A DNA stretch of 36,940 bases from Lachnospiraceae bacterium (GTDB lineage Bacteria; Bacillota; Clostridia; Lachnospirales; Lachnospiraceae), in the NCBI GenBank assembly GCA_028689585.1, contig JAQVCW010000033.1, forward strand, positions 1 through 36,940. Direction: 5' to 3'. Below are positions 17,575-25,789 of the stretch, piece after piece. The first letter of the stretch is position 1. Each line of letters starts with the position of its first letter. The translations under genes and the position numbers were made by a program. The notes under the pieces are model-generated. The model saw only the letters and a list, made by a program, of their open reading frames with translations, searched no databases and was not told where the DNA came from.

Positions 17575-18582
17575 ATGACAATCAGAGAACAGGCGGAGCA
17601 GAGAGAACTGGAATATTTCAGCCCATTTGCTTCCTTTAGCAGGGATTCCAAAGGCAGGGAGCGATATGAAGAACCGTGTGATATTCGAACGGTTTACCAG
17701 CGGGACCGGGATCGGATTCTGCACAGTAAATCGTTTCGCCGCCTGAAGCATAAGACGCAGGTATTTTTAAGCCCGCAGGGAGATCATTACCGGACCAGAC
17801 TGACGCATACACTGGAGGTATCCCAACTGGCCCGGACCATTGCCAAGGCACTGAGGCTGAACGATGATCTGGTGGATGCCATTGCCCTTGGTCATGATCT
17901 TGGGCATACGCCCTTCGGTCATGCGGGAGAACGGGCGCTGGATTCAGTGTGCCCCTATGGCTTCGCGCATTTTGAGCAGAGCGTGCGGGTGGTGAAACTG
18001 CTGGAAAAGAAAGGCGCCGGACTGAATCTGACATGGGAGGTGCGCGATGGGATCCTCAATCACCGTACTTCCGGCACGCCTCATACACTGGAGGGACAGA
18101 TTGTACGGTTCTGTGATAAAATAGCTTATATCAATCATGATATCGACGATGCGGAACGGGCAGGTATTTTGAAGGAAGAAGATATTCCGGTCATATACCG
18201 GCAGGCCATGGGCTACAGCACCAGGGAGCGGCTGAATACGCTGATCCATGATGTGATCTATAACAGTCAGGATGAGCCCCAGATCGTCATGTCATCGGGT
18301 ATGGAGCAGGCGATGCAGGGGCTGCGGAAATTTATGTTTTCCAATGTCTACGGCAATCCTTCTGCCAAAGGAGAAGAGAAGAAAGCCATTCGTCTCCTGC
18401 AGGAGCTGTATGATTATTATGTACATCACATTGAGCTGCTTCCGGCGGAATACATAGATCTGATTGAAAACAGAGGCGAAGAGGAAGAACGGGTGGTCTG
18501 CGATTATATTGCAGGCATGACAGACCAGTATTCTGTTCAGAAGTTTTCTGAGCTGTTTATTCCAAAGGCATGGCAGTACTGA
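17575..18582 (+). CDS. dgt: Deoxyguanosinetriphosphate triphosphohydrolase-like protein
   Basis: 335 residues; the ATG follows GGGGAGG. An HD-domain enzyme that would split dNTPs (dGTP in the model enzyme) into deoxynucleoside and triphosphate. The metal-binding set is visible: RTRLTHTLEV (His78), ALGHDLGHTPFGHAGE (His107-Asp108) and INHDIDDAERAG further on. The start motif SFRRLKHKTQVF is also typical. It belongs to the shorter Clostridia-type group, about 330-340 residues. It heads the dnaG-rpoD block, a common arrangement in this class that ties dNTP control to replication. Confidence 0.9.
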   Translation: MTIREQAEQRELEYFSPFASFSRDSKGRERYEEPCDIRTVYQRDRDRILHSKSFRRLKHKTQVFLSPQGDHYRTRLTHTLEVSQLARTIAKALRLNDDLVDAIALGHDLGHTPFGHAGERALDSVCPYGFAHFEQSVRVVKLLEKKGAGLNLTWEVRDGILNHRTSGTPHTLEGQIVRFCDKIAYINHDIDDAERAGILKEEDIPVIYRQAMGYSTRERLNTLIHDVIYNSQDEPQIVMSSGMEQAMQGLRKFMFSNVYGNPSAKGEEKKAIRLLQELYDYYVHHIELLPAEYIDLIENRGEEEERVVCDYIAGMTDQYSVQKFSELFIPKAWQY

Positions 18583-18595
18583 GGCGTGTCAGCAT

Positions 18596-18628
18596 CCGGA
18601 TTTTAACAGGAAACCCGGAAAATCCGGG
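18596..18628 (+). promoter_or_regulatory. Alternative hairpins between dgt and dnaG
   Basis: CCGGATTTT (18596-18604) pairs perfectly with AAAATCCGG (18619-18627). The same 3' bases can instead form CCCGG-AAAAT-CCGGG (18614-18628). The two folds exclude each other. No T-tract follows, so it is a processing or pause site, or a weak attenuator, rather than a standard terminator. Confidence 0.4.
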
Positions 18629-18761
18629 CATCATTTGTCTGAGCCGAAGGTGAGAAAATATCAAAGTAAAAGAAACATTGAAATCAGAATAAATCAGAAT
18701 GAAAGAAAAACTGCCGAAGGATTTAACCTGGTATTCCAGGCGGCTGAATAAGGAGAACAAA

Positions 18762-20525
18762 ATGTATTACCCGGAAGATCTGATAGAAGAAGTTCGAACA
18801 AAAAATGACATAGTGGATGTGATTTCCGGTTATGTAAAGCTGCAGCGAAAGGGCAGTTCCTACTTTGGACTCTGTCCTTTTCATAATGAAAAATCCCCTT
18901 CTTTTTCCGTGAGTCCGTCCAAACAGATGTATTACTGCTTTGGCTGCGGGGCCGGGGGAAATATAATTACCTTTATCATGGAATATGAAAATTACAGCTT
19001 TCCGGAGGCGCTGAGATTTCTGGCGGACCGGGTGGGGATGGACCTGCCGGAGCAGGAATATTCCAAAGAAGCCAGAGCGCAGCAGGATTTACGGGCCTCC
19101 ATTCTGGAAGTGAATAAAATAGCGGCTAAATATTACTATTATCAGTTGCGCACCAGCGCGGGGGCACAGGGAATGGAATATCTCAGGGCCCGTCAGCTCA
19201 GCGAGGACACCATGCGCCAGTTTGGCCTTGGGTACGCAGGAAAATTCAGCGATGGTCTGTACCATTATCTGAAGCAGAAGGGGATCGGCGATGAACTGCT
19301 GCACCAGTCCGGCCTGATGAATGTGGACGAAAAGCGGGGCATGTACGATAAGTTCTGGAACCGAGTGATCTTTCCCATCATGGATGTGAACAACCGGGTG
19401 ATCGGATTTGGCGGCCGTGTCATGGGAGACGGAAAACCGAAATATCTGAACTCACCGGAGACCAAGGTGTTTGACAAAAGCCGGAATCTTTACGGCCTGA
19501 ACATAGCCCGTACCTCGCGGAAAAAGAAGATCATAGTCTGTGAGGGCTATATGGATGTGATTGCCATGCATCAGGCCGGCTTTAACAATGCAGTGGCATC
19601 TCTTGGAACGGCGCTGACCAGTCAGCATGCATCTCTGCTGAAGCGCTATACGGATGAGGTCATTCTCAGCTATGACAGTGATGAAGCCGGTGTCAAGGCG
19701 GCGCTGCGTGCCATTCCCATGATGAAAGAGGCGGGGATCCGGGCGAGGGTGCTGCATCTGGAGCCTTATAAGGATCCGGATGAATTTATGAAGGCGCTGG
19801 GGGCGGAAGCATTTCAGGAGCGGCTGGATCAGGCGCAGAACAGCTTTCTGTTTGAGCTGTCCATTCTGGAAAAGCAGCATGATATGCAGGATCCTGAGAG
19901 CAAGACGGCATTTTTTAAAGAAGCGGCCAAAAAGATTTCTGAATTTGAACTGGAAGTGGAGCGGGAGAATTATATCGAAGCGGTGGCGGAGCAATACCAC
20001 ACCAGCTTTGAAGGGCTCAGAAAGATGGTGCTGCGCTGTCTGATGCAGGGTCTGCCGGCCAAACCGGAGGTGGTCCGGACCAGAAGAAATACAGAAAAAG
20101 ATGACGGTCTGAAAAAATCCCAGCGGATGCTGCTCACCTGGCTGACGGAGTACAAGAGTTTTTATGCCGTGCTGAAGCCCTATATCGGTCCGGAGGATTT
20201 TACCAATGATTTTTACCGGAAGGTGGCCGGTATTCTGTTTGCCCAGTTGGAAGAGGGCACCCTGAACCCGGCCAGGATCATTGACTGCTTCACTGACGCC
20301 GAGGAGCAGCGCCAGGCTGCGGAGCTGTTCCACACCATGGTGCCCGTGGAAAAGGAAGAAGAGATGAAAAAGGCCATGAAAGAAACCATTGGAAAAGTAA
20401 TGGAAGCATCTCTGGAACAGCGCAGTGCGACCATGGATCCTGCCGATATGGGGGCGCTTCAGCAGGTGATAGAAGGAAAAAGACGGCTGCAGGAACTGCA
20501 GAAGCTGCATATTTCTCTGGAATAA
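18762..20525 (+). CDS. dnaG: DNA primase
   Basis: 587 residues from the ATG at 18762, chosen because AAGGAG is correctly spaced; an in-frame ATG at 18699 has no such site. It synthesises RNA primers at the replication fork. The N-terminal zinc ribbon has CPFH and CFGCG (Cys38, His41, Cys59, Cys62). The RNA-polymerase core follows (FWNRVIFPIMD, GFGGR). The Toprim motif is CEGYMDVIAMHQAG (near 261), with the DSDEAG acidic motif after it. The C-terminal ~150 residues are the helicase-binding region. Length and order are normal. It lies between dgt and the sigma factor gene, the classical macromolecular-synthesis arrangement. Confidence 0.95.
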   Translation: MYYPEDLIEEVRTKNDIVDVISGYVKLQRKGSSYFGLCPFHNEKSPSFSVSPSKQMYYCFGCGAGGNIITFIMEYENYSFPEALRFLADRVGMDLPEQEYSKEARAQQDLRASILEVNKIAAKYYYYQLRTSAGAQGMEYLRARQLSEDTMRQFGLGYAGKFSDGLYHYLKQKGIGDELLHQSGLMNVDEKRGMYDKFWNRVIFPIMDVNNRVIGFGGRVMGDGKPKYLNSPETKVFDKSRNLYGLNIARTSRKKKIIVCEGYMDVIAMHQAGFNNAVASLGTALTSQHASLLKRYTDEVILSYDSDEAGVKAALRAIPMMKEAGIRARVLHLEPYKDPDEFMKALGAEAFQERLDQAQNSFLFELSILEKQHDMQDPESKTAFFKEAAKKISEFELEVERENYIEAVAEQYHTSFEGLRKMVLRCLMQGLPAKPEVVRTRRNTEKDDGLKKSQRMLLTWLTEYKSFYAVLKPYIGPEDFTNDFYRKVAGILFAQLEEGTLNPARIIDCFTDAEEQRQAAELFHTMVPVEKEEEMKKAMKETIGKVMEASLEQRSATMDPADMGALQQVIEGKRRLQELQKLHISLE

Positions 20526-20607
20526 GGCAAAACTTAGGATAAACATTCTGTCCATTTGCGATCAGCAGATTTCGTATGGGCTGATGTGAAAAACAGGAGG
20601 CCGCCAG

Positions 20608-21498
20608 ATGGAGACAGAGAGACCGGTACAGACGGAAGGATGGAAAACAGCCGCACTTGATACAGAGAATATAATGCAGGAGGATCCGGTGCAGATGTAC
20701 CTGCGGGAAATCGGAACGGTTCCGCTGCTGACACAGGCAGAAGAGAAAGAACTGGCTGTCCGCATCGGGAACGGGGATGAAGCTGCGGCAAGGAGGCTGG
20801 CGGAGGCAAATCTGCGTCTGGTAGTCAGCATTGCCAAGCATTATATGGGCCGCGGGATGCTTCTTCTGGATCTGATTCAGGAGGGCAATCTTGGGCTGAT
20901 GAAAGCGGTGGAGAAATTCGATTATCAGAAGGGATACCGGTTCAGCACCTATGCTACCTGGTGGATAAGACAGGCAATCACTCGGGCCATTGCGGATCAG
21001 GGGAGAACCATCCGGATACCGGTGCATATGGTGGAGACGGTGAACCGGCTGAGAAAAACATCCCGCAGAATGGTGCTGGAGCTGGGGCGGGAGCCCTATC
21101 CGGAGGAACTGGCAGAAGAGATGGAATTGACGGTGGAGCAGCTGCTGGAAATCCGCCGGATGATGCTGGATCCCATATCCCTGGAAACACCGGTGGGAGA
21201 GGAAGAGGATACCCATCTGGGAGATTTTATGCAGGATGCCGTGTTTCCGTCACCGGCAGAGGAAGTGACCTGCCGGATGATGCGGACACAGCTTCAGGAG
21301 GTGCTGGCTACATTGACTGAGCGGGAACGTCAGGTGCTGGAGCTGCGGTTCGGGTTAAGAGACGGAGAAGTGCATACCCTGGAAAATGTGGGGCAGGAGT
21401 TTCACGTAACCAGGGAGCGGATCCGCCAGATTGAGGCGAAGGCGCTGAGAAAGCTGAGGCATCCCAGCAGAAGCCGGAAGCTCAGAGATTATTTGTGA
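20608..21498 (+). CDS. rpoD: Sigma-70 family factor lacking region 1.1
   Basis: 296 residues; the ATG follows AGGAGG. It begins directly with region 1.2 ([20 protein letters not shown]). Region 2 follows ([58 protein letters not shown]), then region 3 and a canonical region 4 ([35 protein letters not shown]). Recognition residues in 2.4 and 4.2 match primary sigma factors, so it should read TTGACA/TATAAT promoters like those in this window. Its place after dnaG is that of the housekeeping rpoD. Missing region 1.1 and ~70-90 residues makes a group 2 (SigA-like) role possible. Confidence 0.85.
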   Translation: METERPVQTEGWKTAALDTENIMQEDPVQMYLREIGTVPLLTQAEEKELAVRIGNGDEAAARRLAEANLRLVVSIAKHYMGRGMLLLDLIQEGNLGLMKAVEKFDYQKGYRFSTYATWWIRQAITRAIADQGRTIRIPVHMVETVNRLRKTSRRMVLELGREPYPEELAEEMELTVEQLLEIRRMMLDPISLETPVGEEEDTHLGDFMQDAVFPSPAEEVTCRMMRTQLQEVLATLTERERQVLELRFGLRDGEVHTLENVGQEFHVTRERIRQIEAKALRKLRHPSRSRKLRDYL

Positions 21499-21522
21499 GG
21501 AGAAAAGGGGAAACTGCCGAGT

Positions 21523-22422
21523 ATGAATTTATCAAAAAGATTAAATGCAGTTGCAAATCTGGTGACGCCGGGAAATCGGCTGGCGGATGTGGGGACGGAT
21601 CATGGGTACATTCCCATCGAACTGATAAAAGCAGGACGGATTCCATGGGCAGCCGCATTGGATATCAATAAGGGACCTTTGCAGCGGGCAGCGGAACATA
21701 TCCGCAGGGAGGGTCTGGAGAAGCAGATAGAGACAAGGCTGTCGGACGGACTGGCGAAGGTGCGGGTGCAGGAAGCGGATTCAGTGGTGATCGCAGGGAT
21801 GGGAGGCGGCCTTACGATACAGATCCTGGAGAGAGGGGAAGAAATTCTGCCCTCTCTGAAGGAATTGATCCTGCAGCCTCAATCCGAGATTGAAAAGGTG
21901 AGACGATGGCTGGAGAACCATGATTTTTCGATACAGGAGGAAGACATGGTGCTGGAGGATGGCAAGTTTTATCCCATGATGCGGGCGGTGCACGGTTCCA
22001 TGCGGCTGTCAGGAGAGATTGATGCAAAGTATGGACCGGTGCTTTTACATAATAAAAATTCCTGCCTTTTAGAATTTCTTCGATGGGAAGCGGGGATAAA
22101 GGAACAGGTAAAAGAGCGGCTGCAGCAGTCGGGCGGTGACAGCGCAGCCCAGAGAATGCTGGAGGTGGAGCAGGCCCTGAGATGGAATCAGGAGGCGCAG
22201 TTGGAATTTGAAAAAAATAAGGGGTGTGGACAGAAGATGAAAAATTATGTTTTGTATGCGGCTGAGTCAGACCGGGCAATCTGTAATCTGGGTTTATTTG
22301 ACTGCCAGGAGGATGCTCTGGAATATGCCAGAGAAAACAGGGACGGTGTTACGAAAGAGGATTATATAGTACAGGAAGAATGGAGAGCGCATTTTCAGAG
22401 GGAAAAAGAAAATCGTTTCTGA
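21523..22422 (+). CDS. trmK: tRNA (adenine22-N1)-methyltransferase with C-terminal extension
   Basis: 299 residues. TrmK uses S-adenosylmethionine to methylate A22 of tRNAs. The SAM-binding motif LADVGTDHGYIPIELIKAGR, followed by ALDINKGPLQRA, is at the N-terminus. The catalytic face has VVIAGMGGG and LILQPQSEIEKVRRWL, and a coiled-coil region follows (WEAGIKEQVKERL). TrmK normally ends near 235-240 residues. Here a ~60-residue block (MKNYVLYAAESDRAICNLGL onward) is appended, starting at an internal ATG (22237) with an AAGGGG element upstream. It may be a fused small domain or a separately translated product. The gene lies 24 bp after rpoD and 17 bp before nif3. Confidence 0.88.
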   Translation: MNLSKRLNAVANLVTPGNRLADVGTDHGYIPIELIKAGRIPWAAALDINKGPLQRAAEHIRREGLEKQIETRLSDGLAKVRVQEADSVVIAGMGGGLTIQILERGEEILPSLKELILQPQSEIEKVRRWLENHDFSIQEEDMVLEDGKFYPMMRAVHGSMRLSGEIDAKYGPVLLHNKNSCLLEFLRWEAGIKEQVKERLQQSGGDSAAQRMLEVEQALRWNQEAQLEFEKNKGCGQKMKNYVLYAAESDRAICNLGLFDCQEDALEYARENRDGVTKEDYIVQEEWRAHFQREKENRF

Positions 22423-22439
22423 CACAGGAGGAATAAATT

Positions 22440-23249
22440 TTGAAATTAAATCATATCATACAGCGGCTGGAGTCAGATTACCCTCCGTCTCTGGCGGAAG
22501 ACTGGGATAATCCAGGACTACAGACGGGGCACTGGGAGCAGGATATACATAAGATTTATGTGGCTCTGGATGCATCAGACGAGGTGCTGGAGCATTGCGT
22601 GGACTGGAAGGCGGATCTGCTGCTCACTCATCATCCATTGCTGATCAGCGGGATTAAGCAGATCAATGACCGGGATCTGCATGGAAGAAAAATATTGAAA
22701 ATGGCAGAAAATCATCTGTCCCATTTTGCCATGCACACAAATTACGATGTGGCGAAGATGGGCAGATTGTGCAGTGATTATTTAAAAATGACGGATCTGG
22801 AGATTTTGGAGATCACAGGCACGGACACCGGTCTGGCAGATGGAGATAAAAAACAGGCGATTCCGGTGGGGATCGGCACGGCAGGCACACTGCCGGAATG
22901 CATGACACTGCGGGAATGCTGCGAATATGTAAAGCAGGCATTTTCACTGAACAGCGTACAGGTATTTGGCAGTCTGGACAGCAAGGTAAGCCGTGCCGCC
23001 CTCTGCCCCGGTTCCGGAAAGAGCCTGATTCCACTGGCGCTTGCGAAGAAAGCAGACGTGTATATTACCGGTGATGTGGGGCATCATGACGGACTGGATG
23101 CGGCAGAACAGGGCATGGCAGTGATTGATGCAGGCCATTACGGTCTGGAGCACGTATTTATTCCCCAGATGGAACAATATCTAAAAACGGTATTTCCGGA
23201 GCTGGAGATCGGCACGGAACCGATAAGGGCACCGTTTGAGGTGCTGTGA
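22440..23249 (+). CDS. Nif3-like dinuclear metal centre hexameric protein
   Basis: 269 residues from a TTG start with AGGAGG at good spacing. Known as YqfO/YbgI/NIF3. Its metal-binding motifs are all present: LLLTHHPLLISG, FAMHTNYD, GDVGHHDGLDA and DAGHYGLEH. Members form toroidal hexamers with a two-metal site. Proposed activities include GTP cyclohydrolase I-like activity, but the physiological role is unsettled. The partner gene trmK precedes it, a very conserved pairing in Firmicutes. It lacks the long insert domain of the Bacillus homologue. Confidence 0.92.
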   Translation: MKLNHIIQRLESDYPPSLAEDWDNPGLQTGHWEQDIHKIYVALDASDEVLEHCVDWKADLLLTHHPLLISGIKQINDRDLHGRKILKMAENHLSHFAMHTNYDVAKMGRLCSDYLKMTDLEILEITGTDTGLADGDKKQAIPVGIGTAGTLPECMTLRECCEYVKQAFSLNSVQVFGSLDSKVSRAALCPGSGKSLIPLALAKKADVYITGDVGHHDGLDAAEQGMAVIDAGHYGLEHVFIPQMEQYLKTVFPELEIGTEPIRAPFEVL

Positions 23250-23327
23250 CTGAGTTCGAAGCGGGAGAGAGCTTCCAGGCAGGAGTACGGAACCGTTAGA
23301 AAGGAATTATTAGAAAGGCAGGAAATT

Positions 23328-24998
23328 ATGGCAGAACCAAAAACACTTACATTGACGATAAATGGAACGGAAAAAGAATATCCCTATGGAATTTTATATG
23401 GGGAAATTGCGGCAGAGTATCAGAAAGATGAGAAATATCCCATTCTCATGGTGATGGCGGGCAATCGCCTGAGGGAGCTTGGCCGCAGTGCAAAGGAGAG
23501 CACCACGATCCGGTTTCTCACGATGCAGGACAAAGTCGGTTACAATGCTTACCGCAGAAGTCTCTGCCTGATGATGCTCAAGGCGATCCACAATATCATG
23601 GAGCATGATGAGACTTATAAAGTGGGGATTCACTTTGTAGTCAGCGACGGACTGTACTGCACTCTGCAAAACGGCATTACAGTAAATGAAGAATTTTTAA
23701 AACAGGTAAAGGAATACATGCAAAAGCTGTGCGAAGAGGCAGTCCCTATCGAAAAACGCAGCATGGATACCTATGATGCAGTGAAGCTGTTTCATGCGCA
23801 TCATATGTATGATAAGGAAAATCTGTTCCGCTACCGCCGTGTATCCAAGGCCAATATTTACAGTATGGGGGGCTTTGAAGACTATTATTACGGCTGTATG
23901 GTTCCCAATACTTCCTATTTGAAGCGCTTTGATCTGAAGCTGTACAAGGAAGGATTTGTGCTCTGTCTGCCCTCTATGGAGGATCCGGAGAGCATTCCGG
24001 CATTTATTCCGGAAGAGAAACTGTTCCAGGTTCAGAACCGGTCGCTGAAATGGGGCGCCAATATGGACATTTTCACCGTGGCGGATCTGAATGACCGGGT
24101 GGTACAGGGACAGACAAAGGAACTGATTCTCACCCAGGAAGCATATCATGAGAAACAACTGGCGGAGATTGCGGCGGAGATTGCGGCCCATCCGGAGAAA
24201 AAGCTGGTAATGATCGCCGGCCCTTCTTCTTCCGGCAAGACCACCTTTTCCCATCGGCTGTCCACTCAGTTGTCCGTTTATGGTCTGAAACCCCATCCGA
24301 TTCCGGTGGATGATTATTTTGTGAACCGGGAACTGACCCCCAGGGATGAAAATGGGGAATACAATTTCGAATGTCTGGCTGCAATTGATGCAAAGCAGTT
24401 TAATGAGGATATGGGACGGCTGCTGGCCGGAGAACGGGTGGAGCTTCCCAGCTTCAATTTCAAGACCGGCAAGCGGGAATACAAGGGAAAATACAAACAA
24501 CTGGGAAAAAATGACATTCTTGTTATTGAAGGGATCCATGGCCTGAACGATGAATTATCCTATGCGCTGCCCAGAGAAAACAAGTTCAAAATCTATATCA
24601 GCGCTCTGACGCAGCTAAATGTGGATGAGCACAACCGGATTCCCACCACGGACGGAAGACTGCTGCGCCGGATTGTACGGGATGCCCGCACCAGAGGAAT
24701 CACGGCCCAGAAAACCATTTCCATGTGGCCTTCTGTGCGCAGGGGCGAAGAAGAGCATATCTTTCCTTATCAGGAAAGCTGCGATGTAATGTTCAACTCG
24801 GCGCTGATCTATGAACTGGCAGTGCTGAAAGTATATGCGGAGCCGCTGCTGTTTGGCATCAGCAAAGAAGCGCCGGAGTACGTAGAGGCAAAACGTCTTC
24901 TGAAGTTCCTGGATTATTTTGTGCCGATTCCGGCGGACAGTATCCCGATGAATTCTCTGGTGCGGGAATTTATAGGGGGAAGCTGTTTTGATGTGTGA
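23328..24998 (+). CDS. Nucleoside (uridine-type) kinase with TGS-like N-terminus
   Basis: 556 residues. The first ~65 residues resemble a TGS domain (LTLTINGTEKEYPYGILYGE). A region similar to the threonyl-tRNA synthetase second additional domain follows (IHFVVSDGLYCTL, VKLFHAHHMYDKENLFRYRR). The C-terminal half is a phosphoribulokinase/uridine kinase fold with Walker A GPSSSGKTTF (near 298), PVDDYFVNRE and DILVIEGIHGLND. It should phosphorylate a nucleoside, probably uridine or cytidine; specificity cannot be read. The same fusion is common in Clostridia. It has its own ribosome site and ends 32 bp before the inverted-repeat element. Confidence 0.88.
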   Translation: MAEPKTLTLTINGTEKEYPYGILYGEIAAEYQKDEKYPILMVMAGNRLRELGRSAKESTTIRFLTMQDKVGYNAYRRSLCLMMLKAIHNIMEHDETYKVGIHFVVSDGLYCTLQNGITVNEEFLKQVKEYMQKLCEEAVPIEKRSMDTYDAVKLFHAHHMYDKENLFRYRRVSKANIYSMGGFEDYYYGCMVPNTSYLKRFDLKLYKEGFVLCLPSMEDPESIPAFIPEEKLFQVQNRSLKWGANMDIFTVADLNDRVVQGQTKELILTQEAYHEKQLAEIAAEIAAHPEKKLVMIAGPSSSGKTTFSHRLSTQLSVYGLKPHPIPVDDYFVNRELTPRDENGEYNFECLAAIDAKQFNEDMGRLLAGERVELPSFNFKTGKREYKGKYKQLGKNDILVIEGIHGLNDELSYALPRENKFKIYISALTQLNVDEHNRIPTTDGRLLRRIVRDARTRGITAQKTISMWPSVRRGEEEHIFPYQESCDVMFNSALIYELAVLKVYAEPLLFGISKEAPEYVEAKRLLKFLDYFVPIPADSIPMNSLVREFIGGSCFDV

Positions 24999-25030
24999 GT
25001 TTTGAGAGGTGAACTAAAAACGTGGCTATA

Positions 25031-25187
25031 GTTCAGCCTTTTACTTGACGCACAGCTTTCCGGTCGGCTCCCAATTCCTGCTTTTGGAACGTCTTGCGGA
25101 AGCCTTAGATGCTCTTGGCTTTCGAAACCGCACATGTGGCATACCTGGGGCAGCCGATCGGAAAGCGTCCCCATTTCAAGGCTGAAC
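25031..25187 (+). repeat. Long imperfect inverted-repeat element upstream of rnpB
   Basis: The outer arms GTTCAGCCTT (25031-25040) and AAGGCTGAAC (25178-25187) are perfect complements. Next inward, GACGC and TTTCCGGTCGGCT (25047-25069) pair with AGCCGATCGGAAA and GCGTC (25152-25169). A central stem CGGAAGCC/GGCTTTCG (25097-25124) completes a rod. It could be a MITE-like element or a structured RNA. Its left arm recurs inverted at 17427-17461. It ends 24 bp before the rnpB promoter, and no convincing reading frame is inside. Confidence 0.6.
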
Positions 25188-25210
25188 GTGACGTGTGAAT
25201 TAAAAATGAG

Positions 25211-25239
25211 TGGACAATTAGGGTTTTGCATGTTAGAAT
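25211..25239 (+). promoter_or_regulatory. rnpB promoter
   Basis: TGGACA (25211-25216), 17-nt spacer, TAGAAT (25234-25239) with TGT as extended -10. Expected start is at about 25246-25248, exactly where the P1 helix of RNase P RNA begins. Confidence 0.75.
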
Positions 25240-25247
25240 AGAAAATC

Positions 25248-25591
25248 GTAAGTAGGATAAATGATCGCGGCTGGCGGGCCGAAAGGTGCCAGACGAGGAA
25301 AGTCCGGGCTTCAAAGGGCAGGATGCCGGATAACATCCGGTGGAGGTGACTCCAAGGACAGTGCAACAGAAATGAACCGCCAGTCTTGGACTGGTAAGGG
25401 TGGAAGGGCAGTGTAAGAGACTACCGCCTCGCTGGTAACAGGGAGGGCACATGTAAACCCCATTCGAAGCAAGACCGAAACAAAGCATATGGCGGCCCGT
25501 CAGCTTTAGGTAGGTCGCTGGAACCTGCTGGCGACAGCAGGTCTGGATAGATGATCATTCACGACATAACCCGGCTTATCGTCCTGCTTAC
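25248..25591 (+). ncRNA. rnpB: RNase P RNA
   Basis: About 344 nt. It is the catalytic RNA that trims the 5' leader of pre-tRNAs. Diagnostic conserved segments are present: GAGGAAAGTCCGGGC near the 5' end, ACAGAAATGAACC in the middle and GGTAGGTCGCTGG, then TAGATGATCATTCACGACA and ACCCGGCTTAT at the 3' end. The ends were set by helix P1: GTAAGTAGGAT (25248-25258) pairs with GTCCTGCTTAC (25581-25591) through two wobble pairs. The layout looks like the ancestral type (class A) found in Clostridia rather than the Bacillus type. It has its own promoter and terminator. Confidence 0.95.
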
Positions 25592-25616
25592 ATCTCAAAG
25601 AAAATAATAAATAAAG

Positions 25617-25643
25617 AAAGCACCTGAAAAGGGTGCTTTTTTT
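25617..25643 (+). terminator. rnpB intrinsic terminator
   Basis: AAGCACC (25618-25624), loop TGAAAA, GGTGCTT with a run of seven T. It lies 26 nt after the RNase P RNA end. Confidence 0.85.
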
Positions 25644-25729
25644 GCAATAAAAATTGGAGATTGATTACTTTGCTAAACTGTAATGCGGTTTGCTTATTTA
25701 TTTCTAATACAACCTTAAGGAAACATTAA

Positions 25730-25758
25730 TTGTTAAAAAAAAATGAATGTGTTATACT
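25730..25758 (+). promoter_or_regulatory. Promoter of the surface repeat protein
   Basis: TTGTTA (25730-25735), a 17-nt A-rich spacer, TATACT (25753-25758), TGT as extended -10. An ORF start at the TTG of the -35 box is therefore excluded. The A run in the spacer could vary in length. Confidence 0.7.
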
Positions 25759-25789
25759 CGAGACAGATAAAAGGAAGGGGATGGCTATT

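Noticed and set aside
19452-20555. Long minus-strand open frame over dnaG
   Set aside because: Shadow frame; its translation is low-complexity Leu/His/Phe-rich and the plus-strand gene is certain.
25730-25789. Longer start for the surface protein at 25730
   Set aside because: It lies in the -35 box; the ATG at 25790 has a ribosome site and starts the signal peptide.
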